Below, one piece after another: positions 22,448-34,499 of a DNA stretch of 64,000 nucleotides (position 1 is the stretch's first letter; each line of letters opens with the position of its first letter). Below the pieces are notes generated by a model. The model had not been told where the DNA came from, searched no databases, and worked only from the letters and a program-made list of their open reading frames with translations. Origin of the DNA: Fagopyrum homotropicum (lineage: Eukaryota; Streptophyta; Magnoliopsida; Caryophyllales; Polygonaceae). The DNA lies in assembly GCA_033239125.1 (NCBI GenBank), contig BSWB01000002.1:156412409-156476408 (forward strand), in the 5' to 3' direction. Made by a program: the position numbers and the translations under genes.

Positions 22448-24505
22448 TGTAATAGCTAGGATTTCCAAATTCTAATTAATGTTTATTAACTTAATCGTTG
22501 ATAGTAATTGACATATAACTCGCGAAGATTTCGCAAGTGATGAGTATGAGTCTCACCGTTATGTTTCTCGCGTAATTTTGGACGTTTGGGGAAATTTTTA
22601 CTTTTTCCACCGGGTAATTATTTTTACCCTCCGGTGTTATTTGGAGCATTTGGGAGCTCCAATTAAGAAAAATGCAGTTGAGAGAAATGATTAGTACATC
22701 GGATATGTTCTAGATATGAAATAACATGGAGAGGCAAAACGGCCAAAAGAGTCGCTATTTCGTTTCTTAACGGCTAAGAAAGACGTTTTAGGAATACAAG
22801 TTTTCCGAGACAGTTGTGGAATAATTATCCCTACAATATTCCAGATTTAATATTCCAATCTCGAGAAGTTTGGAGAAGGCGGTTTGACCCGCCTTTGGAT
22901 CGGTTAAAGAATAATTATCGACTTTGCTAAAGGATAATTATCGTCTTCACTATAAATAGCGGGAAATTCTTTATTAATTCATTTCCTTTCCCGTTTCCTC
23001 GTAAAAGCTCTGATTTCTCTGAACCTTCAAACTCAGATCTACTCTCCGTTTCTAATCCGATTTCAATTCCGTTTGAGTTTTTGGATTCCTCTCGTCATTC
23101 TCTTCATATCGGTACCGAGTTTCTGCATTTCCGAGCAGATGAAGGGTTGGTCGAGCATATATGTCACCAGGAAGGTTCCGTCGCTCAAATTCCGGTGAAT
23201 TGGATGTTATCCATGCGTAGCATGCGTCGCTGTGATTCCGAATCTTCTTTCAGACCGTCAATCGGGTTAGTAACGAATAAGTTATGAATTTATTCGTTTA
23301 CCGTACTGCGATTTGGCCTAAATTGACTTTAGGCTTGTCAAAATGGATAATTATAAATTCCATTATGGTCGTTATATTATTCTGGTGATTATAGGTTGTT
23401 TGTTTGATGAAATTTGATGACAGTGGGTTTAGAAATTGCCGCGGGCAAAACGTTATTCTAGCAAAATTAAATTAATTAAAGGTTAATTAATTAAATTAGG
23501 ATTAGAATTGAGATTGAGGAATGTTGATTATATACTACCTTGAGATTTGAGGAATTGTGAGTTATGCTGAGATATTGAGGTTTAGTTGGTTGTGAGGCTT
23601 ATAGATTGATTATGATCCTTATGGATTTCTTGGGTCTAGGTGTGACCTTTTTGATTGATAGGAGTATTGATATCTCTTTATGCCTTGTTATTAGGCAGTG
23701 TCCCTCTCAGAAGGATTGGAGGTTGATCGTGGTTGTGATTGTACGAGGTTGAGGTAAGTCCGTAGGACTTACTTAGCTACCATCCTTATATTGGGTGTCC
23801 TTATATTGGGTGTTTGCATGAGTGGTGTATGTTTTATATGTTTGCTATGATAGCATGAGTTGTCGTTTATACCAACCTATGTTTTTATTGATTGCCCCGT
23901 TGCGTGGTTGTGATAACCTTTCCCTTTCATCCCGTAGTGGAGTCTGGGAGGTTATTTGACGTCAGGCCAGACTGGTTTATAGGAAGGGCGCAATCCACTC
24001 CCATAGGGTGCACGAATTGTGTGACCGATACTCGTACAGCTGGATATAGCACTCAGAGGCGAGGATGTATCGGTTCTCGTGTCACATACTTTTATCTATC
24101 TATATATATACGATTTGACTGAATGACTATTATATGAAGATAATAAAATGGGTAAATGTGTGACAGAATGATTATGTGTTTATCTTTCATGACTTGTGTT
24201 TGTGCTTATGTATTACCTTATATATGTATGGTTAGCTAATGGTTTCATACCGTGTTGTAGATGTTTGCAGGATAGGCGCTGTTGGGTGATCTGACAGGGT
24301 GACAGACCGAGGACTCTCATACATTAGGTGGTTGGTTTTGGGGTTATTTATGTTTTCCCTCCTGGGTGAGGATGATTACCTCCTGTGTGAGGATGTCGTT
24401 TCATACTCGGCTATGTTGTTGTTTACCTTTGGTTATACGGTTTTATGTATTTGTGAGATACTATCCCAATGTGACATCCGAGTCCCGCGAAATCGGGGTG
24501 TTACA
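22448..24505 (+). mobile_element. Solo LTR related to the Tekay-type LTR, 2.06 kb
   Basis: Starts TGTAATAGCTAGG and ends ATCGGGGTGTTACA. The flanks CTACT (22443-22447) and CTACC (24506-24510) are a 5-bp duplication with one mismatch. Stretches such as CGGTGTTATTTGGAGCATTTG, AAAATGCAGTTGAGA and GGCAAAACGGCCAAAAGAGTC are shared with the LTRs of the intact element at 45104-54752 (there on the opposite strand), so this is an older relative. No internal domain remains. ORFs at 23081, 23892 and 24299 are LTR sequence. Confidence 0.8.
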
Positions 24506-25722
24506 CTACCATGAAGAAGCCAAATTGTAGCAGCCACAACAAGAAAGTAAAAAGCGTGCTACAACAGCAAAGAAAATGGAAGATTTAGAACAAATTTAAC
24601 CAAAACAAGGAATTCGAACAGTCAGTGTGCATCTTCTGCTCTTAGTTTCTTTTCCTTCAATTTTGTCTCCGTTTGAGCCACATTGTACATGAGTTAAGAG
24701 TCGTAAGCATCTGGTGTGAAAAAAGAAGAAAGAACATAAATTTCAAATAGTCACACCACCACAAAGCTTAGCAGTTCGAACAGTTATGTAATTCCTGCAT
24801 TTTCTTCCATCATTATCAATTTCAAAAATGGATGCTACAAGATGAGAGATACAGACAGATGCAATATTGCCCAAGTGCTACTCAATATCACTGGTTCAAT
24901 GTGGGACTTAATGAGACTCATTTGCAAGGAGGAGCTTAAAATAGATCGTCAAAATGTTAGTAGAGACAAAGGAAGTAAACAACGCATGAAATATGGCAAT
25001 TTAATCGTATAGTCTCCGCATGTAATGGAAGAAAAATCATCTTGTGCCTACAAATTCAAAACGAAAAGGCTCAAACGAATTGAGCAGAGCATTCAATGGT
25101 ATGGAGAACCTCGAAGATTATGCAAATATTCAAGTGAATTGAGCAAACAATTTAACAATCAGGAAAACCTCAGGTTAAACATGAAATAAATCAGTAAGGC
25201 ATGAATAATTCAGCATGTGTAATATAAATCATCCTATTTCATGTTTTCCCTTAATTAAGTAATTAAATTTTGGTTTCTCAAAGTAAAAATGAGGATGATA
25301 ATATTAGAAAATGTATATAATCTAACCATGTTCACTGCAATTTCTAGGTATTTTGAAACAACTATTTGGGATAATCAATTAATTATTTTGAGGCTGAGAT
25401 TCAACAAAGAAGGCAACATACAAAATCTCAAGCAGTTTAAAAGGAAGCAATTCATCAAACACCTTATGAGCGTAAGTCGAAGATGGAACGCCCAAGCTTT
25501 CCTTCTATGAGCCGCACAAAACCCTAACCTTTATTAGTAACTGCCATCTTGATACCAACTCCAACCTCATCGGTATGGCGGATTTGGACGGAGGAGATAT
25601 GAGATCTGGTGGGGTCATTGCAAACAAAACCAGAAGACTGCGGCTCCCATTTCTTCTGTTCAAATCAAGCAATTTAACGGGAATTTTAGACGTACCAGCA
25701 AAAAAAACCAATTAGTAGTCAC
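24506..25722. other. Intergenic spacer, nothing recognised
   Basis: AT-rich DNA without a domain-bearing ORF on either strand. The ORFs at 25289-25510 and 25505-25711 have no recognisable domain. Confidence 0.5.
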
Positions 25723-25860
25723 AACTTACGAACGCGAGGTGTGTAGGTTCGCTTTTTGCATATGGGTTCAAACTACGCTTTTGACAAGCGTAACTTACGA
25801 ACGCGAGGTGTGTAGGTTCGCTTTTTGCATATGGGTTCAAACTACGCTTTTGACAAGCGT
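25723..25860. repeat. Perfect 69-bp tandem duplication
   Basis: Two copies, 25723-25791 and 25792-25860, read the same from AACTTACGAACGCGAGG to TTTTGACAAGCG. Because 69 is a multiple of three it creates a repetitive ORF on minus (25712-25909), which is not a gene. Confidence 0.9.
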
Positions 25861-26245
25861 AGTTGGAGAGTCGTCCTGAGCAGGAAATTTTTTTAAAAAC
25901 TAACTCCAACTACGCTATTGGTAAGTTGGAGCTTTTTTTTTAATTCAATTTTGGTAATGAGAACCAAAGTTGAAGTTCCTTTTTTTAAAAAAAAATTCAC
26001 TCCAACTATGCTTGTCAATATCGTAGTTGGAGTTTTTAAAAAAAATTTAAATTTGGTAATGGGAATCAAAGTTAAGTTTTTTTTTTTTTTTTAAATTCAC
26101 TCCAACTATGCTTGTCAATAGCGTAGTTGGAGTTTTTTTTTCAAAAAAAATTCAACTTCAATTACGCTTACCATAAGCGTAGTTCATCGGCTCCTATCGG
26201 CTTCGTATCGACTCCAACTACGCACGCCACAAGCGTAGTTAGATT
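25770..26245. repeat. Cluster of short palindromes, CCAACTACGCTTG...CAAGCGTAGTTGG type
   Basis: At least seven imperfect palindromes are spaced through this stretch (near 25771-25795, 25840-25868, 25901-25931, 25999-26032, 26099-26132, 26156-26185, 26210-26242), separated by A/T runs. Clusters of short repeats in both orientations are a feature of subterminal regions of CACTA-type DNA transposons, but no CACTA terminus was found. Confidence 0.6.
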
Positions 26246-26414
26246 CCGGAACTAAAAAACGAAACTACGCGTTTCGCGTGTAATTTAGATTACAAATAGC
26301 GATTTTCGCCGCCTTTATTTAAAATGGAAGATCCATGTGAGAGGAGTATTGATGATGGAGAAGAGGATAAAAAACATTGATTTGGTAGAGGAAAAATGAA
26401 TAGTAGAAAAAGAG

Positions 26415-26503
26415 GACACGTATAATTTCATGTGACACTTGTAATTTACTGTGTGACAAGTATAATTTGCTGTGACACGTATAATTTACTGTGGCACCAT
26501 TGT
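26415..26503. repeat. Tandem repeat GTGACACGTATAATTTACT, about four units
   Basis: Units of about 23 bases built on TGTGACA-GTATAATTTACTG lie about 60-150 bases upstream of the sulfotransferase-like reading frame. Confidence 0.75.
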
Positions 26504-26566
26504 GTATACATTAAATAGAGCCTAAGTTTCGGTCATTGGAGCTTCAAGGTTCTAAATCATTGTCAA

Positions 26567-27507
26567 ATGGCCTCCAACCAAAATCATATTTCTGAAGATG
26601 AGCTCTCAAAGCTTCCAAAGGAAAAAGGGACCCTCACTCCATATCTCTACTTCTACCAAAAATTTTGGTGCCCATCCCCGGTCATATCCAATCTTGTCTC
26701 CTTACAATCTCACTTTGAAGCTCAAGACACTGATATAATACTAGCCACCAAGCTGAAATCCGGCACCACTTGGCTTAAAGCCCTCGCTTTTGCCATCCTC
26801 CACCGCAAGAACCGCCAAGCCGGACCCCACCCTCTTCTCTCCTCGAACCCTCATGTGCTCGTCCCTTTCTTGGAGTTCCCACCTCCAGGGGTAGATCCCC
26901 TTCTCCATCTATCTAAACTTGATTCTCCGCGTCTTTTCGCAACCCGTTCGACATAATAGTTTACTTGTGTAGAAACCCGTTCGACATAATAGTGTCGTAT
27001 TTTATGTTCAAGGAGGAGTTGGACAAAGAGAAAAAGGAAGAGGATGTTGTGGCTTTGGAGTTGGAGGAGCACGTGGATTCCTTTTGTAGGGGTGTTGAAG
27101 AGTTTGGTCCTCATTGGGATCATGTACTAGGTTATTGGAATACTAGTTTGGAGAATCCTGATAAGGTATTGTTCCTCAAGTACGAGGATCTAAAGACGAA
27201 CATTGATTGTGAGATCAAGAGATTGGCTCGGTTTCTTGGAGCGCCTTTTACCCCGGAGGAGGAGGAAACCGGGGTAGTTGATGCGATAATCGAGCTTTGT
27301 AGCTTTGAGAAGTTGAAGGAGTTGGAGGTGAATAAGAGCGGGAGGTTGCCGGATCATAATGTGGAGAATAGCACCTTCTTTAGGAAAGGAGAAGTTGGTG
27401 ATTGGAAGAATCATTTGAGCCCTATTTTGTTTGATCGTCTTGATAAGTTTATTCAGGACAAATTTCATGGCACTGGCTTGACTTTTACAGCTTCCTTGGT
27501 CGATTGA
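26567..27507 (+). pseudogene. Cytosolic sulfotransferase-like gene, disrupted
   Basis: Two open parts in different frames, 26567-26956 (129 codons) and 26965-27507 (180 codons), together resemble plant cytosolic sulfotransferases, which move a sulfate from PAPS to small hydroxylated compounds such as flavonols, brassinosteroids or desulfo-glucosinolates. The 5'-phosphosulfate loop reads TKLKSGTTWLKAL (family usually T-Y-P-K-S-G-T-T-W); the 3'-phosphate region reads CRNPFDIIVS; the C-terminal loop reads FRKGEVGDWKNHL. Between LFAT and the VYLCRN region the family's short catalytic linker is missing and is replaced by a short duplicated stretch with stops and a frame change (26941-26993). Plant sulfotransferases usually lack introns, so splicing is unlikely to bypass this. 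The substrate cannot be told. Confidence 0.85.
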
Positions 27508-28099
27508 TTTTTGAATCTTTCAATTTGAATAACTGTTTGATCTAAAACTTGTGAGATCGATGGATTTTATTATTCTATTTGATAATTAAGTGATCAAATT
27601 GCTGCAAAAAGAGATGCAGACAGTAGAAATGGAATCTGATCAATTTGCTGCTATGTATATAATATTCAGTATTTCAGTGTACATTGGAAAATGATATCTA
27701 AAGGGTATGTTTTCAAAGGTTTTCTGAGGTTCTACAAAGTGTTGACAGGTGAGTAACCATTAACCAAATTCTCACAGTTGCAATTCAGTTTTGTGGAGCT
27801 TACGGTTGCACATCTGTTGCTGAGATTCATGAACCCTTCCCGTTCTATATTTAATCGTATATTGAACTTAAACCTCGGACCTTATGAGTTATGTTGTGTT
27901 GTGTTCATTTGTCTGTTGAACTTCAACAGTTTATATGCATCTGTTGCACTCTAATTTTGAATTTAAACCCCTGCCCTGAACCTAAACCTCTAAGGTTTCT
28001 CCGGTAGCATATGTTGCTCTGTAATTTCGATTGTAATGTGCTATTTGTACTGTGTTTTGTGCTTTTTCAACTAATGTTGTGTTGTAGTTTTAGATTCAG
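27508..28099. other. Downstream flank of the sulfotransferase pseudogene
   Basis: No gene seen. AT-rich sequence, probably old 3' untranslated region followed by spacer. Confidence 0.5.
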
Positions 28100-28684
28100 T
28101 TAACCACAACGAGAACATTTATGGTAAAGAAACTATCATATTAGAATGGCAAACTAATAACATATATTGATAGTAGAGAAATCTCGTGCAATAAAACATA
28201 TAAAAAAACCATAACAAGAACATTTATGAGACAGAAACCATCAACCCATGCATAAATCATACCAGAAAATGACACCAAGTACTATGGGTGTCGATGGGTC
28301 GGGTTTGGGGCGGGGAACACCTATTCATCTCCATACCTGTTTAGTATAATGTCCCCGTCTCCATCCCCATACCCGTTCGGGTATTGAGAATTGTCTCCAT
28401 CCCCGTCGAATATTCGTCCCCATCGGGATTCTCCATCCCCGTTTAATTTTCCCCATTTTAAAATTTAATAGGTTTTTCACGTAAAAATCTATATCCTTAT
28501 CCCGTTTAACTTTTAGCATTTTGAAAAAAACATTAACTCGGGTAATAAATGTGAAATTAGACCATAAAATAGAAATGTGTTACTTTGTTTTACTATATAA
28601 ATTAAAAAACACGAGAAAAAAGAAAGAAGAAAACTTCATTTTTTTTATAAAAAAAAAAAAACTTGTCAAAGTAAAGTTATACCG

Positions 28685-29720
28685 CATATATATCAGGTTT
28701 CGCTCGTTCAAGTAGGATCGAGACTCGTAGTACAAACTAGTGTAAACTAAAGTAATTATATCTTACTAACATTTAGATTACAATATCAAGATAAAGTGCT
28801 ATATTACTTTATAAATTTAATTTTATGGTTTATGATTTAGGTTGCACCACCAAAACATGTATTTGAGAGTCTAATATACACGTAAAAAAAACACAACATT
28901 TAGTGTGTCATACATTTGATCATCGTGATTTGACATTTATAACATATTCAAAGTTTTTAGTTACCCTTATATGATCCAAAACAAAATTTATATTGGTTAC
29001 CATTAACATGTATATAATTTACGCATATAATATACTTTTTAATTGAAATGTTATCCTCGTATTTTTTTCAAAATATATTTTGTGTAAGTAGGAACGAGTA
29101 TGATACTATTAAGTTTTAAGTACAAAAGTGTATATAGTTTACTAACCCTTAGTTCGTGATTATAAGCTAAATGTCAATTTATATTATATTAATATACATT
29201 GTTAATTGAAATGTTGATGTGGCTTAGTTTGTTGTTTAACGCATCATCTTATTCAATTTGTCAAAGTATAGGTATATTGTGTATATATATTAAGTGTCAT
29301 TCGTTCAAGTACGATCGAGACTCGCAGTACAAACTAGTGTAAATTATGATAATTATATATTTCTAACATTTAGATTATGATCTCAATATAAAGTGTTTTA
29401 TTATTTTATCATTTTAATTTTACGATTTATAATATAGGCTGCACATCAAATCATGTATGTGAAAGAGTAAGACACATTAAAAAACACAACATGTAGTGCG
29501 ATTTGCATTTGATCATCGTGATTGACGTTCACGGCGTATTCAAAAATTTCACGAGGTGTTATCCTCATATGATCGAAAACCAAATTAATATAGGGCAGTA
29601 TTAGCATAACTTACACATATTATTATCAATTTAATATTTAAAGTTAAAATACATTTTGTGTAAGTAAGAACGAGTAGTCTTAAAGTACAAAAGTTTATAA
29701 TTTTAATTTTAGTAATCATC
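28685..29720. repeat. Internal duplication of the hAT element, 597-bp offset
   Basis: About 28685-29160 and 29282-29720 are diverged direct copies; for example CGTTCAAGTA-GATCGAGACTCG begins near 28704 and again near 29301, and TTTTGTGTAAGTA-GAACGAGTA occurs in both. This lengthens the element without adding coding sequence. Confidence 0.7.
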
Positions 29721-29810
29721 GGTAATTTTAAATTAAACATGAAACCACAATGAACGTCTAATATAAATACAATTTGTTTATTCATGTATCCCGATAGTTT
29801 CCTCGTCGGA

Positions 29811-29985
29811 GATCCCACTGGGTTATCTGTCAGGGATCCCTATGGGGTTACCCGTCGGGGATTCTCATCGAGTTACCCGTCGGTGATTCCCATCGGGTTA
29901 TCCGTCGGGGATTCTCATCGGGTTACCCGTTGGGAATTCCCATCGGGTTATCCTTCGGGGATTTCCATCGGGGTTCCCTAACGGG
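29811..29985. repeat. 25-bp minisatellite, seven units, in the hAT element
   Basis: Units of GATTCCCATCGGGTTACCCG-TCGGG follow one another. They are GC-rich against an AT-rich background and give a spurious ORF (29784-29981). Confidence 0.85.
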
Positions 29986-30540
29986 TTCAGGTTCGGGTTC
30001 GAATCGGGGGGAGGGCCGGATACCCCCTATCTTCATCCCCGTCCACGTCTCCATCCCCAAGCGGGTAATCAAAATTTTCACCATTTCCGTCCCCATCCCA
30101 GTTTAAAATCCCCATCCCCGTCCCCATGACGGGTAATACCCACGAGTTTCGGGGAATCCCCACCCCATTTACACCCCTACCAAGTACATTTTATGGTAAA
30201 TAAATCATCATACCAGAATTCAATACATAAAACACATGCAATAAATCATACTAGAAAACCACAACAAGAACCTTATGGTATAGAAACCATAATACCGGAA
30301 TTCAATACATAAAACACATGCAATAAATCATACAAGAAAACCACAACAAGAAAATTTTTGGTAAAGAAACCATCTTACCAGAATACAATACATAAAACAC
30401 ATGTAATAAGTCATACCACAAAACCACAACAAGAGCATTTATGGTAAAGAAACCGCCATACCAGAATTCAATACATAAAACACATCATACCAGAATCTCG
30501 TACTAGTGTTTATTGTTTTTGAAACACTAATTTTAGGGAC

Positions 30541-31775
30541 GGTTTCATACCAAAATTCAATACTAATCTCTTTCTCATTTCTCGTTCACCAATCCTTTGT
30601 TATAATTGATTAACACATCGGACTCAACAATAAGAACTACTTTTTACAATACCGACCTCTCTATAGGATCATAAAGAATAGCAAATCAAGCAAAAGAATA
30701 ATCGGGAGATAAAGGGAAAAATTTTCACAAGAGATATTTAAATCTTAAGAAGGTTTCTCTCTAACTCATGTAAGAGAATTAGGGACTTCAAAAGATTCAT
30801 AACCAGGTTTCTCTATAACCCATGTAAGAGAATTAGAGATTGTACAAATTAAGACCAAGAGAGTATTACCTGCTTGCTGAGTTCAAATCGGTGGCTTCCT
30901 TCAAAGGCAATAGCGTCGAAGTCCTTCAAGAGTCGCCTTCTCCAATCGTCGACGTCAATGGGAAAGAAGAAGAGGAGAGAGTGGAGTAGCTATACATGGT
31001 TTATGTGGGTAAATAGGATTAACGGTAGGAGCAAATCTGTATTTTTATTTTTAAAAACACTAACCAAAAATCAAAACCCCTCATCAGATATGTGGTTTCA
31101 AAAACACTCCCAAAAACGTGAAACACTAGCGTTTCATATGCCTACCAAACATCAATAAAATGTTAAACACTACAAAACACTAGTATTTTGTACCTAGCAA
31201 ACACAGTTTCACACACATTGTAACGTGGAGGTGGATGGATAGAGTTACCAAAAATGTCACGGAAGACGAGGAATATGATGATGACATCTCTTTCGTTTCT
31301 CCATCTTTTATTTTTCAGGTGAGATTTTTTTTGTTATGTTAATATTTGGTTGTAATTCGATTGAAAATGATTGATTTTATGCGTTGAGTAGAAAAAATAA
31401 TGCATAAAGTGATTCACTTAGTATTAGTTACGTCCACTAGAAATTTTATTGAATAATTCGAATAACATCAAAAAAATACCCAAAGAAAAGGAACTTCAAC
31501 AGCTTACTAACTCTAAGAGATCAATACATATCAACATAGATTTAATTTATCGACTATATTGATGGAGTTAATCCACGACGACTACATAGTGTTCAGAGTC
31601 CAAGACACAACTAAACTCCCTTGACAAAGCTTGTACAATTAATTAGTTAAGAGTTTAATCCTTCATTACAAATTAATCAATTTTCTTCCTAAGGTCCTCA
31701 TTTCGCTAATAACGGATCGGGTTGGATATTTTTCCTAAAGAAATTAAAAAACGTTAAACCTCCTTTTTTTTTACA
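30541..31775. other. Spacer with possible small DNA-element traces
   Basis: No supported gene. ACACTAG/CTAGTGTTT phrases near 30492, 31120 and 31160-31200 in both orientations hint at a small inverted-repeat element. The ORF at 30874-31158 has no recognisable domain. Confidence 0.35.
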
Positions 31776-31791
31776 TGGTATTAGAGCAGTG
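31776..31791 (+). other. Primer-binding-like site of a copia remnant
   Basis: TGGTATTAGAGCAGTG follows TTTTTTTTACA, which could be an LTR end. It matches initiator-Met tRNA with one change, as in the copia element at 18217. The LTR start was not found. It may be the 5' end of the copia remnant whose coding pieces appear from 33890. Confidence 0.5.
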
Positions 31792-33889
31792 TGTTCCGGA
31801 CATAAAAGCCCTATTGACGCCCTAACGTCGTCAACCCAACCGACGTCCTAGTGCTGGCAACCTACCAACACCTAGCCTTATTGTTGTCAACCAACCGGCG
31901 CCCTATTACCGCCAGTGAACCATCACCCTACTGCCAGTCTGCCACCAACCAATCGTTACCCTAATGTCGTCAACCAACGGTGCCGTCAACAACAAAACAA
32001 AGAGCAAATAATAGGTTCATCAGTTCATTATTACATTATTTGCTCCAATATTGTCTTTCAAGACTCACTACCTCATATAAATAAATATTATATTCAATGA
32101 CATGTCAAAATGAACATCATTCAGTTAAGTTGCATAACTACCATCAATTTTGAGTAATACAAAAGCAATTTTTGTTACCACCTACGTTCCCAAAAACTAT
32201 ATACTATTTATTTTTCTAAAAAGTGAAAATGCTCTTCTTCATCATGATAGATTGATAGGAGACCCGCTTTGTAATTTGAAAAACAAAACATCTTTAACTT
32301 TAAACATAATGTTACACAAGATCATGAAAAAATACTTCGCAAAAGCTTGATCCAACTACGAGTGGAACAATCTAAAGAGAACCTCTCTAAAAGATATAGA
32401 ATCATTGGAATGCAAATCTAAAGAACATAGACTCGTGTAGTGGAACGAAGTGGGAAGAATCGGATGAAGACGGATATCCCCGAAAGGCAATAAAGAAGTC
32501 TGGAATTATGTAAAACCTTGTTGAGATATTGACTAAACTAAAAGTCTTAGGAAAAGTTCTATACTTGTAAGAAAGTGTCAAGCCAAGAAAACCCTAGAAT
32601 GGTAGAGATAGATAGAGTTTTAAAAGTTTTTCATATACGAAGTGACCTTGACTACAGTTATGGAGGACACCTCTCGTTTTCATCATCCTACAATCCATAA
32701 AATTATCTTGTAAAGCGTTCCAAATATAAGTTTTTCTGAAGTAACAAACACAAAGTTTGTCGATAAAGTCTCCGAGAATTGCGTGACAATATCATGAAAA
32801 CTCAAGGATTAAGGATGACTCTTATTAAGAGACAATAATATAACTAAAAACCGCATAGTGTGAATTGAAAAATAACTCGAGCCGTAATAATACGTAAAAT
32901 TTAATACGACAAAAGTATTACCTTCATTCCATCAATCTTAACTTTGCTCCAACCTGGCAAACCACAATTCATGCCCATATGCATTTACATGATTAATTTT
33001 CTCATAAATACAAAAGTCCAAAGTGAAATTATGAGAATTTACGTAAAGTTTGTCCATAAAAGTATAATATATGTATATATGGTCTACCTACTAGCGTCTG
33101 CTCCACCGTCCACACCCATACACTCATCTCATCACTTGGTCACAAGTCGCAACAAATATTAAGTTATTCAAGGGGTTGACAAATATATTTAGGATTCATA
33201 TATACGAGTGGTCCAAATCTCCTGTCATCTTTCATTTACATATAAATTTGTATACCTGTTAGAGTACTATAACTTAGTAATATTTGTAAAAAAAAAAAAT
33301 TTATAATATATAGAGGATAAGTCAAATATATTTATAAAATTTTAAAGTGAAAACTTATGTTTTAAAATAATTTTTATTTGAATGACCTTTCAAATTGTTT
33401 TTAATGGACAAAATTTTATTATAAGTATGCAGTTTATTGCACATTTTTATTATTTTAAATTTACGAAAAATAGTCCTAATTGTTAATATTATAGCAATAA
33501 GCAAGTAGACCAAGGAGAGACTCGCTCTACATTTAAGTCGTCACGGTCAACTGAAGACCTCACGGACTATGGTCTGCGTGTGCTTGACAAATCTTACAAA
33601 TTAGCCACTCATCCATGTTGTCAACTCAAATGGCATTGCTATCTCCGTTGAAGCATTGCATGACAAACTCATCATACATGAGTTGTCCCTAAAATATGAA
33701 ACTAAGAAATCAACTGGTCTTGTAGTTGGGTTCCGTGCCCAAACAAGATCCATAAATGGGAAAGGTAAGCCGTCTCAAACTCAACTCAGGACAGCTATCT
33801 TATCTCTCACAAAAACCTTCTTGACCGACGTCAAACAACCAACAATCTACTAAGCATGCACCTACTGGTGCTAAACCCTTTCGGGGGAG
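31792..33889. other. AT-rich non-coding stretch
   Basis: The first 250 bases contain repeated CCAACCGACGCCCTA-like phrases after the primer-like site. The rest has no domain-bearing ORF. A weak possible gag-derived segment lies at about 33530-33850 (ORF 33656-33853), but I could not confirm it. Confidence 0.4.
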
Positions 33890-34306
33890 GTGCCAATGGT
33901 GCAAAGGAATAGGGCATGTCCTAATGTACACAATGCCCCATTATCCGTCAGCAATGTACACTCGAATCTAGCCCTTCCTAACTTTTCCAGGTTTCCGGCA
34001 AACCCTCCTCAGATCAATGTTACCACCTCTACTCCCTCGAACTCAAATTGGCTTGTTGATAGTGGTCCCTCTCAACATGTCACAAATGTTTTCAATAATC
34101 TTGCTATTCATTATCCATACGATGGCCCAGATGAAATGTTTGTAGGAGATGGTATAGGTCTAAAAATCACTCACTATGACTCTCTATCTTTGTCTAATAA
34201 AATTCATCTTCAAAATTTTTTATTTATCCCTTCCATTTCTAAAAACATTTTTATAAGTGTCAAAACATACAAAGAAAAGCTTGTATGGTGTCACATTCTT
34301 ATCTGA
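33890..34306 (+). pseudogene. Copia protease-region remnant
   Basis: A 138-codon open piece with NWLVDSGPSQHVTNVFNNL, the copia protease motif (D-S-G present, the following A changed to P), then MFVGDG and HLQNFLFIPSISKN, the pre-integrase wording. It ends in a stop and integrase is absent, so the element has lost the centre of pol. Different family from the copia element at 18057. Confidence 0.75.
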
Positions 34307-34499
34307 TTCGTTTTTTGTACAAGAATCAGGTCCGGGACAATTCTAGTTAAAGGTCCATGCATCGATGCAATCTATCTATGGCCTACAACCTCCAAAAACA
34401 TCTTCAATATTCGCAAAGTTGGCTCAACATCGTTACATCATAAATTGGGTCATCCATTATCTATTATTTAATTTTTAATTCAAAATTTTAAGTTGAGCA

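Larger units (their letters stand above)
28283..30179. mobile_element. Non-autonomous hAT element, 1.9 kb
   Basis: The element starts TATGGGTGTCGATGGG and ends CCCATTTACACCCCTA; the reverse complement of the end, TAGGGGTGTAAATGGG, matches the start at 13 of 16 bases. An exact 8-bp target duplication CCAAGTAC lies at 28275-28282 and 30180-30187, the size made by hAT transposases. Both ends are rich in CCCCGTCCCCATCCCC and GGGGATTC repeats. No transposase ORF is present, so movement would have needed an enzyme supplied elsewhere. Confidence 0.88.
28100..30540. repeat. Minisatellite of about 87 bp, split by a hAT element
   Basis: Units such as AAACCACAACAAGAACATTT, then GGTAAAGAAACCATCATACC, then AATACATAAAACACATGC recur at 28100-28282 (about two degenerate units) and 30188-30540 (about four better units). 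The block is interrupted by the hAT element at 28283-30179. Confidence 0.75.

Noticed and set aside
25712..25909. Repetitive protein on minus with two identical 23-residue units
   Set aside because: It is the translation of a 69-bp tandem DNA duplication; no start context, no homology.
29784..29981. ORF of glycine/serine/tyrosine-rich repeats
   Set aside because: Product of the 25-bp minisatellite in the hAT element.
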